DNA of 64,000 nt from Cercis canadensis (lineage: Eukaryota > Streptophyta > Magnoliopsida > Fabales > Fabaceae), in contig QAOA01004878.1 of NCBI GenBank assembly GCA_003255065.1, positions 702,144 through 766,143 of the forward strand, in the 5' to 3' direction. The notes under the pieces were generated by a model. The model did not search any database. It was not told where the DNA came from and saw only the letters and a list, made by a program, of their open reading frames with translations. Positions 22,582 through 33,737 of the stretch are shown here, one piece after another (position 1 is the first letter of the stretch; every line of letters starts with the position of its first letter). A program made the translations under genes and the position numbers.

Positions 22582-24084
22582 AACTTGTACAGTTTTACCG
22601 TTCCAAGAGTAGCAAGTAAACGCAGTAAAATTGAAAGATGTTGTCTCACAAAGTCTACAGTGAGGAACCCCCCACAGGTTCCTTTGGCAATAAATTTCAC
22701 AGGTTGTGAGTTTCAATGCAACGGTTGGTTACACGGCGTTCGATGATTAAACCTTAGCTCCTCTATGATTGGTCTGCTTACGTCATCCCCCGAAAAATTC
22801 CCTCTTTTCTCAATCTCTCCGCTAAAATTATTACTATAAAAAAATTTTAAAAAATAAAATCTCTGATTTGCTGTCTAAGACAAACACGCTTCAAAGTCAG
22901 TGCCCTCTACGCCTTTCGGACTAGCAGAACATGGATAATAGCGTACTCCGTCTCGCACTCTATCACTGCCCCCCCTTCCCCTTCTTTTATAACAAGCTCA
23001 TGGTTTAACGCCGATGATATAATATTTTATCAATTTTGACTTTCCTCCATATTACAGACTCCGTGGCACTGGCACCTAAGAAAATACATGGGCTCGCCCA
23101 CACGTGTCACCACGTGGCACTTTCTTAACACGTGTCATGTAATTAGGGACCCTTCTTACGTCCTAATCACGATTATGATTGACAAGTTATCCCATTTCAT
23201 GCAAAAGCTCCAAAGCGTAATATTCCCGAACTGCCGAGGATGTTTCGGTCATTTGATAAAAGGACACCCTAGTTTTAAGGTACGGTTTCAGGACGTGTTT
23301 CTTTTGTCGGGTATAACGGAGCAGATGCTGAAAACGTCGTCGTTAGACTGGATTGAAAAAAGCATTGCTGGAACGATCCCGTTCAGTGTCCGGGAATTCT
23401 CTCATGCCGACAAAGAGACCTTTAATTTTAGAAGCGTAGGTGTAGTGTCCTAAACGCTCACCCTGGAATATTTTAAATGCCATACGTGCCCCTGTCTCAG
23501 AATCAAGCTTACAGATTTGCCACTGCCTTGTAAATTTTTCTTCATATCCTAACAAAAGGGTAATTTTATGATTGTGGGTGGGGAAGATAAGAAGCGAAGG
23601 CTTCTTAATATTAGTTTTATTATTATTAATGGAAAATAGGTGAATTAAGCAAAGATTAGAAAAGGAGGAAAGTAATGAGAGGAAAAAAGGGTTGGGGTTG
23701 TCCCCTAGATAAAATTTCAATGATTTACTGTGAAAGCTGTCATGATGTTCTTTACTGCCAACTTGACAAATTAAGATGGGTTACAGTCAATGGTTCAGAA
23801 TTGCAGGCCCTTCCAACTCCATGCTAGGCGGGAAACAAGTAACAACCACTCATTGAGTTAACTCGCGACTGACCCGAGTCACAAATTTGTCCTAAAATTG
23901 CAACAACTCGGTCCCCCTTTTTTGGCAGTAAAAATTTTAAAGACAAAGACAAAAGAGTGAGTGAGGGGGGTCAAAATCCAAAGTTTAAACTTTAAACTTT
24001 AAACTTAACATGGGTGGTAGTATACGTAATTAACAGTAGGGTCATTTCAATTTAGGGGGAAAGGAGGGAGGGGTAAGGAGAGGG
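22582..24084 (+). promoter_or_regulatory. ZHD upstream region, less AT-rich, no gene recognised
   Basis: From about 22600 the sequence becomes less repetitive and GC-richer toward the ZHD gene. Open frames at 23088-23453 (plus) and 23343-23720 (minus) overlap each other and match no domain I know. The segment is best read as the distal promoter of the ZHD gene, including the CACGTG cluster at 23101-23134 and three repeats of a 'ctttaaa' unit at about 23984-24006. Confidence 0.45.
23101..23134. promoter_or_regulatory. Triple G-box (CACGTG) cluster upstream of ZHD
   Basis: CACGTG occurs at 23101-23106, 23111-23116 and 23129-23134, three palindromic G-boxes in 34 bp. The contexts are ACACGTGTC, CCACGTGGC and ACACGTGTC, which are ABRE-like and fit bZIP (ABF) or bHLH (PIF) binding. 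They lie about 1.0 kb upstream of the predicted ZHD transcription start. Function is inferred from motif density; nothing in the sequence proves activity. Confidence 0.65.
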
Positions 24085-24094
24085 TATATTTATT
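24085..24094 (+). promoter_or_regulatory. Probable TATA box of the ZHD gene
   Basis: TATATTTATT follows a purine-rich stretch and lies 351 bp upstream of the ZHD ATG. It predicts a transcription start near 24115 and a leader of about 320 nt. Confidence 0.5.
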
Positions 24095-24132
24095 ACTCAC
24101 ATCTAACCCCAAGTGGGGTCAAGAACTTAACC

Positions 24133-24445
24133 ATGGATTAGAACCAGGGTTAAAAAAACAAGTGGTTAAGAAGGACAACCACATAACCCTGATTTTTATT
24201 ATCAACAGTCATCACTCATCACTGCGCATCATCATCATCATCATCTTCTTCTTCATCCCTCCTTCTTCTTTCAGCTCCTTTTTTCTTACCCAATTTTTTC
24301 GAGGAAAAAAAACAGTGGTGGAGTGGATGTTATATGGAGTAGTGTGATATATTAGTAATCTGTACAAAATCCTAACCCTAACAACCTCTTAAAAAAGCTA
24401 AGATTTTTCTTTTTGGGACCCTAGATGTTTGAGCCATGGACATAA
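24133..24445 (+). promoter_or_regulatory. Four short upstream ORFs in the ZHD leader
   Basis: Four ATGs precede the main start: 24133-24141 (M-D-stop), 24327-24347 (MLYGVV-stop), 24334-24342 (M-E-stop) and 24425-24445 (MFEPWT-stop). The last overlaps the main ATG at 24436 in another frame. If transcription starts near 24115 as the TATA box suggests, all four lie in the mRNA and should reduce or condition translation of the ZHD protein. Confidence 0.5.
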
Positions 24446-25461
24446 CCCCCACAACAATCACCACCGCCACCACCACTAATACCACCACTACTACTACTAC
24501 TCCTACTGGTACAAAATCCCCAGAACCTGACAGTGAGACTCCTACCCGGATCCAACCCGCTAAGAGCTTGTCTTTCACCAACGGTGTGCTCAAGCGCCAC
24601 CACCCCCACCACCACCACCACCTCCACCATCACCACCACCTCGCGAACCAGCCCGTGGTGGTTACCTACAAAGAATGCTTGAAAAACCATGCAGCCAGCT
24701 TAGGAGGCCATGCTTTGGATGGTTGTGGCGAGTTCATGCCTTCCCCCAACGCCACCTCCACCGACCCGACTTCCCTCAAATGCGCCGCTTGTGGCTGTCA
24801 CCGGAATTTCCACCGCCGTGAGCCTGAGGAGCCAATTCCCACCCCGACTACCCACGTTATCGAGTACCAACCTCACCATCGACACCACCCTCCACCACCA
24901 CCAGCACATCGAAGCCCCAATTCCGCTTCCCCACCACCGATCTCCTCGTCTTACTACCCGGCATCCGCACCCCACATGCTTCTAGCTCTCTCCGCCGGCA
25001 TATCGGTGCCACCGGAGAGCACCGCTGCACCCAGCAACAACGCTCTGGTCTCGCCGAGCCCGAATGCGAGAAAGCGGTTCCGTACCAAATTCACCCAAGA
25101 TCAGAAGGAGAAGATGCACCAGTTCGCTGAAAGGGTAGGGTGGAAGATGCAGAAGAGGGACGAGGATTTGGTACACGAGTTCTGCAATGAGATTGGGGTT
25201 GACAGATCAGTTTTGAAGGTGTGGATGCACAACAACAAGAACACTTTTGGGAAAAGAGATGCCAATGGTATTGCTATTGCTAGTGCTGGTACACCCATGC
25301 TTGAACAAGACCCCAACAACACACATCAGCATGAACCTGCTATCATTGGCGATGACAACGGCAACGGCAACGTCGACGCCACCACACAGGACCCAAATCA
25401 CTACCATCATAGTGATAGTGGGGCAAACCTTGGTACTAATGGGTCATCTTCTTCTTCTTGA
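24436..25461 (+). CDS. ZHD9-like: Zinc-finger homeodomain (ZF-HD) transcription factor, ZHD8/9/10 type
   Basis: Nuclear DNA-binding regulator of a plant-specific family that dimerises through its zinc finger and binds ATTA-core sites. The gene has one exon, 341 aa, usual for the family. Residues 1-30 are Thr-rich (ACC/ACT repeats); 31-53 contain [20 protein letters not shown], a stretch I recall from Arabidopsis ZHD8/9/10. Residues 55-68 are a poly-His tract. Residues 78-128 are the ZF-HD dimerisation domain ([38 protein letters not shown]). Residues 140-180 are His/Pro-rich ([17 protein letters not shown]). Residues 211-274 are the homeodomain ([28 protein letters not shown] with W and N in helix 3). 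The tail is Asn/Asp/Ser-rich. A MIF gene, a natural antagonist, lies 12 kb away. Assignment to ZHD9 rather than ZHD8 or ZHD10 is tentative. Confidence 0.97.
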   Translation: MDITPTTITTATTTNTTTTTTTPTGTKSPEPDSETPTRIQPAKSLSFTNGVLKRHHPHHHHHLHHHHHLANQPVVVTYKECLKNHAASLGGHALDGCGEFMPSPNATSTDPTSLKCAACGCHRNFHRREPEEPIPTPTTHVIEYQPHHRHHPPPPPAHRSPNSASPPPISSSYYPASAPHMLLALSAGISVPPESTAAPSNNALVSPSPNARKRFRTKFTQDQKEKMHQFAERVGWKMQKRDEDLVHEFCNEIGVDRSVLKVWMHNNKNTFGKRDANGIAIASAGTPMLEQDPNNTHQHEPAIIGDDNGNGNVDATTQDPNHYHHSDSGANLGTNGSSSSS

Positions 25462-25863
25462 AAATGGGGGAAAGAAAAAGAGAAAAAATAATATGTTAGA
25501 TCATGATAGAGTAAGTAAGGCTACTACCTCTTAATTTTAGTCCTTTTGTTTCTTGTTTCTTTTTTCCCCTCATTTTAATTGTTTAGTTTTTATCAATGAG
25601 ATGATGATCAATCACCTTCTTAAGGATATTTAACATGATGGAAGAGAAAGAGAGATTGATATCCAGAGGGAATTTAATTATTTTCTGCCTTCATAACTTG
25701 ATATCGTCTCCTCTTTTTGCTGCTTGATATGCTTTTCTTCAAATTACTACTCTACGAGTTAGTTTTATTTCTACTCCCTCTCCCATGTTTTCTCCTCCTT
25801 GCTCAGTTTTTGGATTGGTTTCCTTTGGGGGTGAAGATTGAACAACAGTGAACTTAGAACACT

Positions 25864-25897
<34 letters not shown>

Positions 25898-27746
25898 CCA
25901 TCTGCACTTCTCTACTTTTCTCTCTTAGATTAGAGGTCAGTGAGAGAATAATGGATGATTTCTCAAATTTCTGTTCATATCATGTGTCCGGGAGAAAGGG
26001 GGTAGAAAGTTTGAATTGTTTGTGCAACTCTATTTTATGCAGTATTTTTATATTCTATAAACAATTGATCAGAAAGGTTTAAGATTGCATTAATGATCAA
26101 GTTATAAGGTTTTTCATTGCCCCAAAAGAATAAAGTTATAAGCTTTTTTAGTTAATCTTAATAGAATTCATAGGAAAATGATTCTAGAAGAAACCGTATC
26201 ATTAATTAATTATTCTTTGTAATCAAGCATGCAATGCATCCCCTCTTCATTTCTCACTATTTCTATTAGCTTTGAACGAGAACGAGTCTCTTTTTTGGGG
26301 TAATGCTAATCCTTTTAGGCTAATCTATTGTAATAGTGGAATCTAAGTGAATAAAATAATAATAATTAATTTAACGAAATATACTTATTGAAAATCTTTT
26401 GGGCACTTTCCTTTTAAGGGAAGTAGATAACTTTATTAATTGTATCATTTTAAATAATGTATTTGTAGTAAAGTTGATGACGCGAGAGAGAGAGAGAGAG
26501 AGTAATACCAAGTACTGGGTGTCTTGTCTACGGGGCTTATGGGTCTGTTTTGGCTTTTGTTTACTGCTCTCTCTTTCTCTCTCACTAGTTAATTAATTAT
26601 AATTAATTATTTAATGTGGGGTCCAGAAGGTGTGTTTGAGATTTTGGTGATTGATTGAAGTGAGGGGCCTGGGCATGGTGGTGGCTAGTGTTCCTAACCA
26701 CCAGGGCATGGGCTGGTCCTTGGTCCTTAATGGTGCCCTTAAGAAGAGTGATGATGAGGGTAAAACTCAAATTTGGCACTTAATACAACAGTGATCAACT
26801 GTGGCAATTTGGTCATGTTTCCCCATCAAACCAGAAATTTCTGCGCATAATGTATTATTGGTTGAATTGAATCTGAGCAGGTTTTACTTTTATAAAAGTG
26901 ATTTAGGAGTGCATATGTGCCAATACCATATCACTGCGGACACTGTTCAATTTCGGTTTCTTTCTTTTCATCCCTTGGACTTGACATCATTCTAGTCTTC
27001 TACATCACCTGCTTTAACAATAAATAAATAAAAGGAGGAAATTATATTTATATTTATATTTCTTTTCTTTTTATTAAGTATAGTTTTATATTGGTTTGGT
27101 TTGAAAGCGAATGGGGGAATCGAATGACATCTTTTGCGTCTTTACTCCTTTATGCATAGGTTGAAGTTGAACGGCGCGCTGTCACAACATCTACTATTCT
27201 ACATTCTTTTTTTGAAAAAAAAGGACGACTTTTTTGAGGCTATAATAAGTTCATATTGTTGTCGTTTGAGTATTATGGATTCAAACATAAAATTCACTAA
27301 ATTTTGAATATTATTTTTTTTAAAAAAAAAAGGAGAACTTTTTGAGGCTATTAAAAAAAAAATTAATTGTACTTTACCTCAATCCTTCCAAGCCTTATAT
27401 GTATTCTGAAAATAAAATTCCATAATTAGCGTTCAAATATGTACATATATGAAAAAAAAAAAAAAAAGAAGAGATATGATTAAATTTGAGGCTTTATTTT
27501 TATTTTTTACTTTATGTGATTGAGGCTTGTTTTACTGTATGCAAAGCGATATTAATTGTCCCTTTTGATTTAAGCTTTACTTGCATCATTAGCTACGAGG
27601 GCTAGCATTGTTAGCTGAGCTGTTGAAAGCAATTATCAAAATGACCAACAAATAGTTATAAATTCAATTTATTTGAAAATATTAAAATTTGACTATTTTA
27701 GCTCGAATGTAATAATTAATTTAATTATGTAAATTAAGTATAACTC
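25462..27746. other. 3' flank of ZHD and intergenic DNA
   Basis: Contains the ZHD 3' UTR (end not placed), a T-run at about 25867-25890, a GA microsatellite at about 26485-26503 and a CT-run near 26566-26584. Short frames (26399-26596, 26801-26995) carry no domain. Confidence 0.5.
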
Positions 27747-27760
27747 CAATATAGTTATTT

Positions 27761-27867
27761 TTTTGTTGTTGTAAAATCTAGAATTCATAAATAGAAATCT
27801 TTAAATCATATTACGGTAATTTAGTGGAAAGATGTTTCACATATCTAGAGCTAACCAGCCTAGGTTT
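27761..27867 (-). mobile_element. Short SINE with perfect 14 bp target duplications
   Basis: CAATATAGTTATTT flanks both sides exactly (27747-27760 and 27868-27881). The T-rich left end corresponds to the A tail of a minus-strand insertion, and the element is only 107 bp. The interior ('aatttagtggaaagatg', 'ctagagctaaccagcctaggtt') is SINE-like. The exact duplication is the strongest evidence for retroposition. Confidence 0.8.
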
Positions 27868-27881
27868 CAATATAGTTATTT

Positions 27882-29104
27882 GATTTTCTAAAATAAACAG
27901 AGTTTGTGAAGTGTTTTAATTAAATAAAAATCCAGAAATGTATTTCTTGAATCTTACTAAATATGCTTTTATGGTACAAAAAAGAAGGCATTTGGTGTTG
28001 TCTTATCCATAGCAATCTGGGAAGCGTGTTTTGTTCGATGTTGGTCGAGAAAGCATGATAATACCTTGGAATCAAGCAGCTGTCATTTCAAAACCATATG
28101 ATTATGCACTCTTGTCCATTCAAAATTCTCCATAAACATCCTTATCACATCATAATTCTTTCTTTGCCAAGTCTACCAATGTTTTATTGGTGGGGATTAA
28201 GGATATAATCATATGGTGCAATGCACTTATCTCAATAATGCAAATATTGCTTAATGTGGGAGTTAACTTTACTTGTTAATTATTTAATTAATTAATTATT
28301 TATTTTTTTGGGGTCCATAAAATTGAGGTTAACGTTCTCTATTGTTGATACGCAACTTTCTGTCCCTACTCTAAAATTACACTAGTCAATGATGCTGTCC
28401 CTCTAAATCACATGATTAGATGGATGAACTTCTCAAACTCTAGTGCTTATATTTTAAAGGAGGAGAAAAAAGAAAAAGAAACTCCCTTTCCTGTCATTTC
28501 AACGTGTGCGCCCAAACAGTGTTTTCTTTTGAATAAAATGTATACATTTACTATGTTCAAATTATCTAGTTCTAGTTAGGCACCAATTTGTTATGTTTGT
28601 TGGTGGATTCATCCTATTCTACCTCAAGTTTGGAGACTATCTTATTTGGATCATTTCAACTTACTATAAATAAATATTACGTTTACACGTTTCTTAATTT
28701 GAAGATGACATAAATTTAATTAAACTTATGTGTTGTTATGTACAAGAAAGAAGGTGTCATGGTACTTCTTTTAGGAACACTTTTTGTTGCAATAAACATG
28801 TGTGGTGCATGCAAAGTGCTAACCAAGCCCTATCTTTGACTCTTGAATATCCATAATTATTCCGTAAATGAAATTAATTTTATATATAAGTTATTAAGTG
28901 TAAGTTAGTGATATTTAGTTTCAAATAATTTATAGTTATTTTGGTTACATGATGACATGAAAATTTAAATCTTTGATACTTTATAAATTACTTAAATTTT
29001 TTATTGTTAGATCATATTTAATGGCTTCTTAATAACTCATCGTGAATCTTAGATTTAATTCTTCATGTCACAATATATAAAAGAGTTATGTTACAACACT
29101 ATTT
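27882..29104. other. Intergenic, no gene recognised
   Basis: AT-rich sequence. A degenerate family D SINE on the minus strand occupies about 28925-29025 ('ttttggttacatgatgacatgaaaatttaaat...gttagatcatattta'). No open frame of interest. Confidence 0.5.
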
Positions 29105-29335
29105 ATTTTTTTTGGTAACCCAAGAATCAGGGCTCGATCTTAACCTTTAAATAAAACTAGACTTACTAAACCTAGGGTGAGTCATCCATACTCTAGAGGT
29201 TTCGCTATCGAAACACCCACAGTTGTAACTTTGTGTGAATGAGCGCTTTGAGACTCTCATTTTGTCAATGAGAAGTCTTGAACACAAGATATTCTTTTTG
29301 CAATGAGAGACTTGTGACCAACTGATCTACAACCC
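29105..29335 (-). mobile_element. tRNA-derived SINE, family B
   Basis: The minus strand begins TTGTAGATCAGTTGGTCAC (box A-like) and continues to TGTTCAAGACTTC (box B-like) about 45 bp later. The plus-strand left end is T-rich ('tttttttttgg'), fitting an A tail. Flanks 'caacactatttatt' and 'caacccaatttatt' may be an aged target duplication with two mismatches. The family differs from A in sequence. Confidence 0.6.
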
Positions 29336-31550
29336 AATTTATTATGCTATAAGACTAATGCATAGACAAAATTAAAACTCATGGGTCATGGCAGTCTACT
29401 TAGCTTTTTCATATATAAAAAGTAATACCCTACACATTAGAAATACCGATCCCATTATTTATGTAAAATTAATCAGCATTTTGGGTGGTGTGGATGATAA
29501 AAGGATGGGTTGAGGAAGTTGGAGTCCTAGGGAGTCTAAAGAAAGCTCTTAGGCCACAAAGCAAGGAATCTTTGTTAAATTCTGTGAAGACTACATTTTT
29601 TTGGTGACTAAAACCTCTGAAATGACGGAATCAACTTGTATGTTGACAACCCCACTATCTGTTTTATTTTCTTAGTAATCACAATTAGTAATTGATGCAA
29701 AAATTAATGGTAATACTTACTTTTATTTAATTCTACTACTTATATAATTAATTACTTGAATTAATCATGCAATAAAATGACGGCAGAGAGGGGCTTTGCA
29801 GCTAATTGATCTGAAAGAAACAAGCTAGCTAAAACTAAAATGAAAGAACTCAAGTCCTTTCCACTCTTTCTATGCAATTGATTGTGAAAAAAACGTTGCA
29901 ACTCTCTAATTTGTGATTGATATTCTGCAGCTGCTACTTTCATGTGAAGTACAAATATGGATAATACAGAAAACAAACACGTTCAAGTGTCGTGTACTAT
30001 TAGACCTCATAAACCTAATTTTCCTCTAGTGGAGATTATGACCTTTGTACTTGGTCATTGCCAGAAGTGGGGTTTGCATTACAACATGCTCCATGTGCTA
30101 CAATTGAAGAGGAGTGGGCAAGTTTTCTTAAAAGCCATTACAATTATTATACCAAGCTTGCTGCTAAAAGAAAAAAGAATATGATAATTGGTATGCTAAG
30201 ACAAAACACAAATGATTTTTGTGCTTCTAATCTCAAGCTTTAAATGCCACTAAAGGTTATGTTACATTTTCGTTAGGCTACTTTCATTGGATTCTTATAG
30301 TGTCCCTCACCAATTAGTAGACTCCTTTGTGTCATTATGGGGCCTTTTCAAAGAGACTGCACTATCTAGTGGCTTGGATTCTCTTTTAACCTCTTCTGTT
30401 CTGTGTGAGGTGGGTAATTTCTATAGCACAGAGTCAATTTTAAGAAAGCTCCAGCAACTAAGGAAGGCCTACATTACATTATAGTCATTTTGTGGTACTG
30501 AATTTTTGTCCACACAATATCCCAAGCATATATATAATATATATATTTATTTATTTAAATTACAAGAAACTAACATATAATAATTAAATTTACCAGATTG
30601 CTAGCTACCAAACTTTGAAATCCTAGTGTGAACTGTGAAGCAAGATTATGAAAAGCACATTACTATTTTACCTAACACTATTCCATTTGGTTGTGAGAAA
30701 AGACTTCGTAAAAGATTTTAAAATGCATCCCTATTACTTAATTATCAAAGTTTCATCATTAGTAGTAATAATTGATGAGTAAACCATTAAACTAATTATT
30801 ATAATGTTGCTTGAATATTAGTTAGGTTCATTAAATTTTAACTGGGTTTCTGAGGCTTTTATTTATGCTGTCCTAGAAGATAAAGGGGAAAAAAAACCCC
30901 AATATATAAAGGAAAGAATAGTTAAGCAAAGCAACAAAAGGTGAAAGGACCAGTTTTTGCAAGTCAATAGTGGACCAGACAGTTATTTACAGCATAAAGA
31001 TTAGGGCACTTGCGAATGTGGTGGTCCATTATCTCTAAACAATCTCCGTCTTTGAGATTCTCGTGTATCAGCTCAAGCTTTCACCGCACAAACGCTTGGC
31101 ACTTTACTAAAATGCTAGTCACCCTTTGCACATATTTCAGATAGGGATAGGCATAATTCTCCTATTAGCAGAGGACACAATAATATTTTTGTTAACTTAA
31201 TTTCAGGATATGCATGTGGGATAAAATTTAACAAAAGTTGTAAAGGGGAGAAATTGTCATCCACTCAAATGTTAGAGGAGTCTAACGTATACTTCAAACC
31301 CTTTGCATTTTATTTTATTTTCACTCTCTTCTCTATTTTGCTCCTTTACACAATCATCTTCAATGTTGGGATGGTGTCTAACAGATTTTATTTAATTATA
31401 ACACCAATATGATATTGTTTTCACATTTGTCTGGCTAGTCATTACTATATTAACTTAAAAAAAAACATTTTCCTGTAAGTATGACTATCTAAAGTCAGTG
31501 TACTTGCTCTTTGTCCTCTCATGCTTTTTCTGTTTCTCTTCTCTCTCTTC
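29336..31550. other. Intergenic; short open frames of unknown meaning at 29.9-30.5 kb
   Basis: Between 29957 and 30484 three overlapping plus frames (61-75 codons) are somewhat less AT-biased than their surroundings; one reads ...ALQHAPCATIEEEWASFLKSHYN. I recognise no domain and no intron structure, so I do not call a gene. It may be a decayed gene fragment. Confidence 0.3.
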
Positions 31551-31925
31551 ACGGATCTTCTCTCCCTTTTACGTTAGCTGTCCGTGCATTGCACATATTT
31601 ACAACTAGTTCAAATTAATTGTAAAGTCATGGTGAATTTAATTCACTAACTTGTCACTAATTAACTATATATCATCAAGTTACACGCAACAAAATTGTTC
31701 AGGAATCTCCTAAAAAATTCTAGCTTTATTTGTCTAANACAGATCTTCTCTCCCTTTTACGTTAGCTGTCCGTGCATTGCACATATTTGCAACTAGTTCA
31801 AATTAATTGTAAAGTCATGGTGAATTTAATTCACTAACTTGTCACTAATTAACTATATATCATCAAGTTACACGCAACAAAATTGTTCAGGAATCTCCTA
31901 AAAAAATCTAGCTTTATTTGTCTAA
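31551..31925. repeat. 187 bp direct duplication joined at a single N (probable assembly artefact)
   Basis: 31551-31737 is repeated as 31739-31925 with very few differences and an N at 31738 between the copies. The layout matches 21808-22581 and points to unmerged overlapping contig ends. Confidence 0.8.
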
Positions 31926-33257
31926 TGAGAAAAGAAAAAAGAAATCAAAAGTTATGTGCATCCTACTTCCGTTAACTTGCTTGAAATATTACAATTATTT
32001 ATACGTTAGATTAGTGGAAGGAGATTTGGCATCAATTTGTGATTCCGTTCAACAACATAAAAATAGTAAGGAAAAGTGCAACTTTTGGAAATTCAGATGG
32101 GCAGAGAAAAAGTTAACGTGTTTCAAGCATAAATTTTGAATTTGATAGAGCAAGGGTTCTAGGTTTGAAATGTCAAAGTTGAATAGGGCTATATATGGAG
32201 TTAATGGGGACTGAAACAAAGAGGAAAGACCCCATTTGTCTAACTGAATAAGGAAAACCATAATGCCTTCCTGTTGTAATTCACATGCCTGCCCACTTGA
32301 TTGATTCATTAGGGACCATGTGCCTCTATATGAGACCCATGAGCTGCCATTAATTGGCGTCTCTCACGCTTCTCAACCCTCATTCTAGGCTAAACACCAT
32401 GAATCTACTCAAACCATAATGTGGAGTCTTACTTAAGCAACTTCAATTTCTTGTTATTGTGTACCCACCATTTGCTTTTCTTTCTAACCCATCCAAGATG
32501 GGTAAAGGCCCACAAAGTTAAATTGCTAGAATGATAGAGCCCATATTTGGTGGGCCATCATCCCAGCCCACTTATAACTCTCCATCTTCTTAAGAAATCT
32601 ATACATCAATTGTTTTTTTTATTTATCTTACCAACTAATACCTAATTACCTATAAAAATATGAAAAATGAGACTTATGGTGTGTTTGGTGTTCATTTTTA
32701 AATAAGTATTAATAATTATGCTTTTCAAACTTTCCAATGACAGGAAAGAGTCATCAGCTAAGCATGGAGGGGAGTGAAATGTGGAACCCTAATCAAACGC
32801 ATTGTGAAAAGATCTCATGTCCTTAATTTTTAAATAATTGGTACTTGTTGGAAAATAGTTTTATAGCATTAGTTAAAATTGGCTAACCCAGTCCAACTTA
32901 ACTCAGCCCAACATGGGTCAGCCCTAAAGGGTCAACTTGGGTTATAGCCCTTTTAACAAATAGAGGCTAGCTTGGATGGAATTGGTCATGAACTGCATAT
33001 TCCGCTGCCCCTGTGTTCTGTTGCTTTGCTTTTTTTTTTTTGGGCTGAGGTGGAATTCTGTGTTTGGTCTTGGAGTTTAAAGGAGAAATAGATCCAAATC
33101 TCTTGACTCTTAGTATCATGGACCATATATGTAGGAATTAAATCTTCATTGAGTGAATGGTGTTCATATTTACACTATTCAAAAACTTGAAACTCAAAGA
33201 AAGTATATTAAATTGAGGAATAGGTTTTGGCGTAGTGGCACTGTCTCTCAATTTTAA
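31926..33257. other. Intergenic, no gene recognised
   Basis: No supported gene. The 86-codon minus frame at 32049-32309 and the 73-codon plus frame at 31918-32139 overlap on opposite strands and have no domain. A T-run occurs near 33030. Confidence 0.5.
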
Positions 33258-33734
33258 GAGTTTGTTTGGGAGTTAAAATTGGGGGAAAATGAGAGATAAG
33301 GAAAGGAGTAAATGTGTCAATCCTCTTGTTTGGGAGTTCAAAATTAAAAAAAGAAAGAAAACCAAGGGATAACCTCAAACTCTCACATTACTTTTTTGGC
33401 TTTATTTTTGTGTTTCTCCAATTTAGGGGGTTTGGAGAGGAAAAAAGAGTAGTTTACTATTATATCTTTATTTATTTCTTCAAAATTTTTTTCAAACACT
33501 ATTTAGATAACATTATTAAATCTTATATTAAATATATTTACTTTATAAATAAAGGATTAATATGTAAAATTATAAATTTTTATTTCTTTTCTTTCCTTTT
33601 CTCTCATTTTACTCATTTTAATCATCCAAACAAAAGAGAGAAAATCCCTCCCTTTCCCTTTCCTTCCCTTCCTTTCTCTCTCTTTCCTCTCCTCTCATTT
33701 CCTTTCACCTCACTTCAAACTCTCAAACAGAGCC
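33258..33734. mobile_element. Tourist-like MITE, copy 2 (477 bp)
   Basis: Starts GAGTTTGTTTGGGAG, ends CTCTCAAACAGAGCC, with TAA on both sides (33255-33257 and 33735-33737) as the 3 bp target duplication. It is collinear with the copy at 20157-20611 throughout, including the pyrimidine-rich right arm. The 150-codon open frame that crosses it is not a gene: it reads through the arm and into flanking DNA. Confidence 0.8.
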
Positions 33735-33737
33735 TAA

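Noticed and set aside
23088-23720. Two frames of over 120 codons on opposite strands upstream of ZHD
   Set aside because: They overlap each other, have no recognised domain and lie in the promoter region between the G-box cluster and the TATA box. The GC-richer composition makes long chance frames likelier.
24162-24347. 61-codon uORF before ZHD
   Set aside because: Its first codon is GTG. The only ATG in that frame gives the six-codon uORF at 24327-24347, which is reported instead.
24378-25410. Several antisense and shifted frames over the ZHD gene
   Set aside because: They are shadows of the Thr, His and Pro codon repeats of the ZHD coding sequence.
29957-30484. Three plus frames of 61-75 codons in succession
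   Set aside because: No domain, no convincing splice sites joining them. A decayed gene fragment is possible but unsupported.
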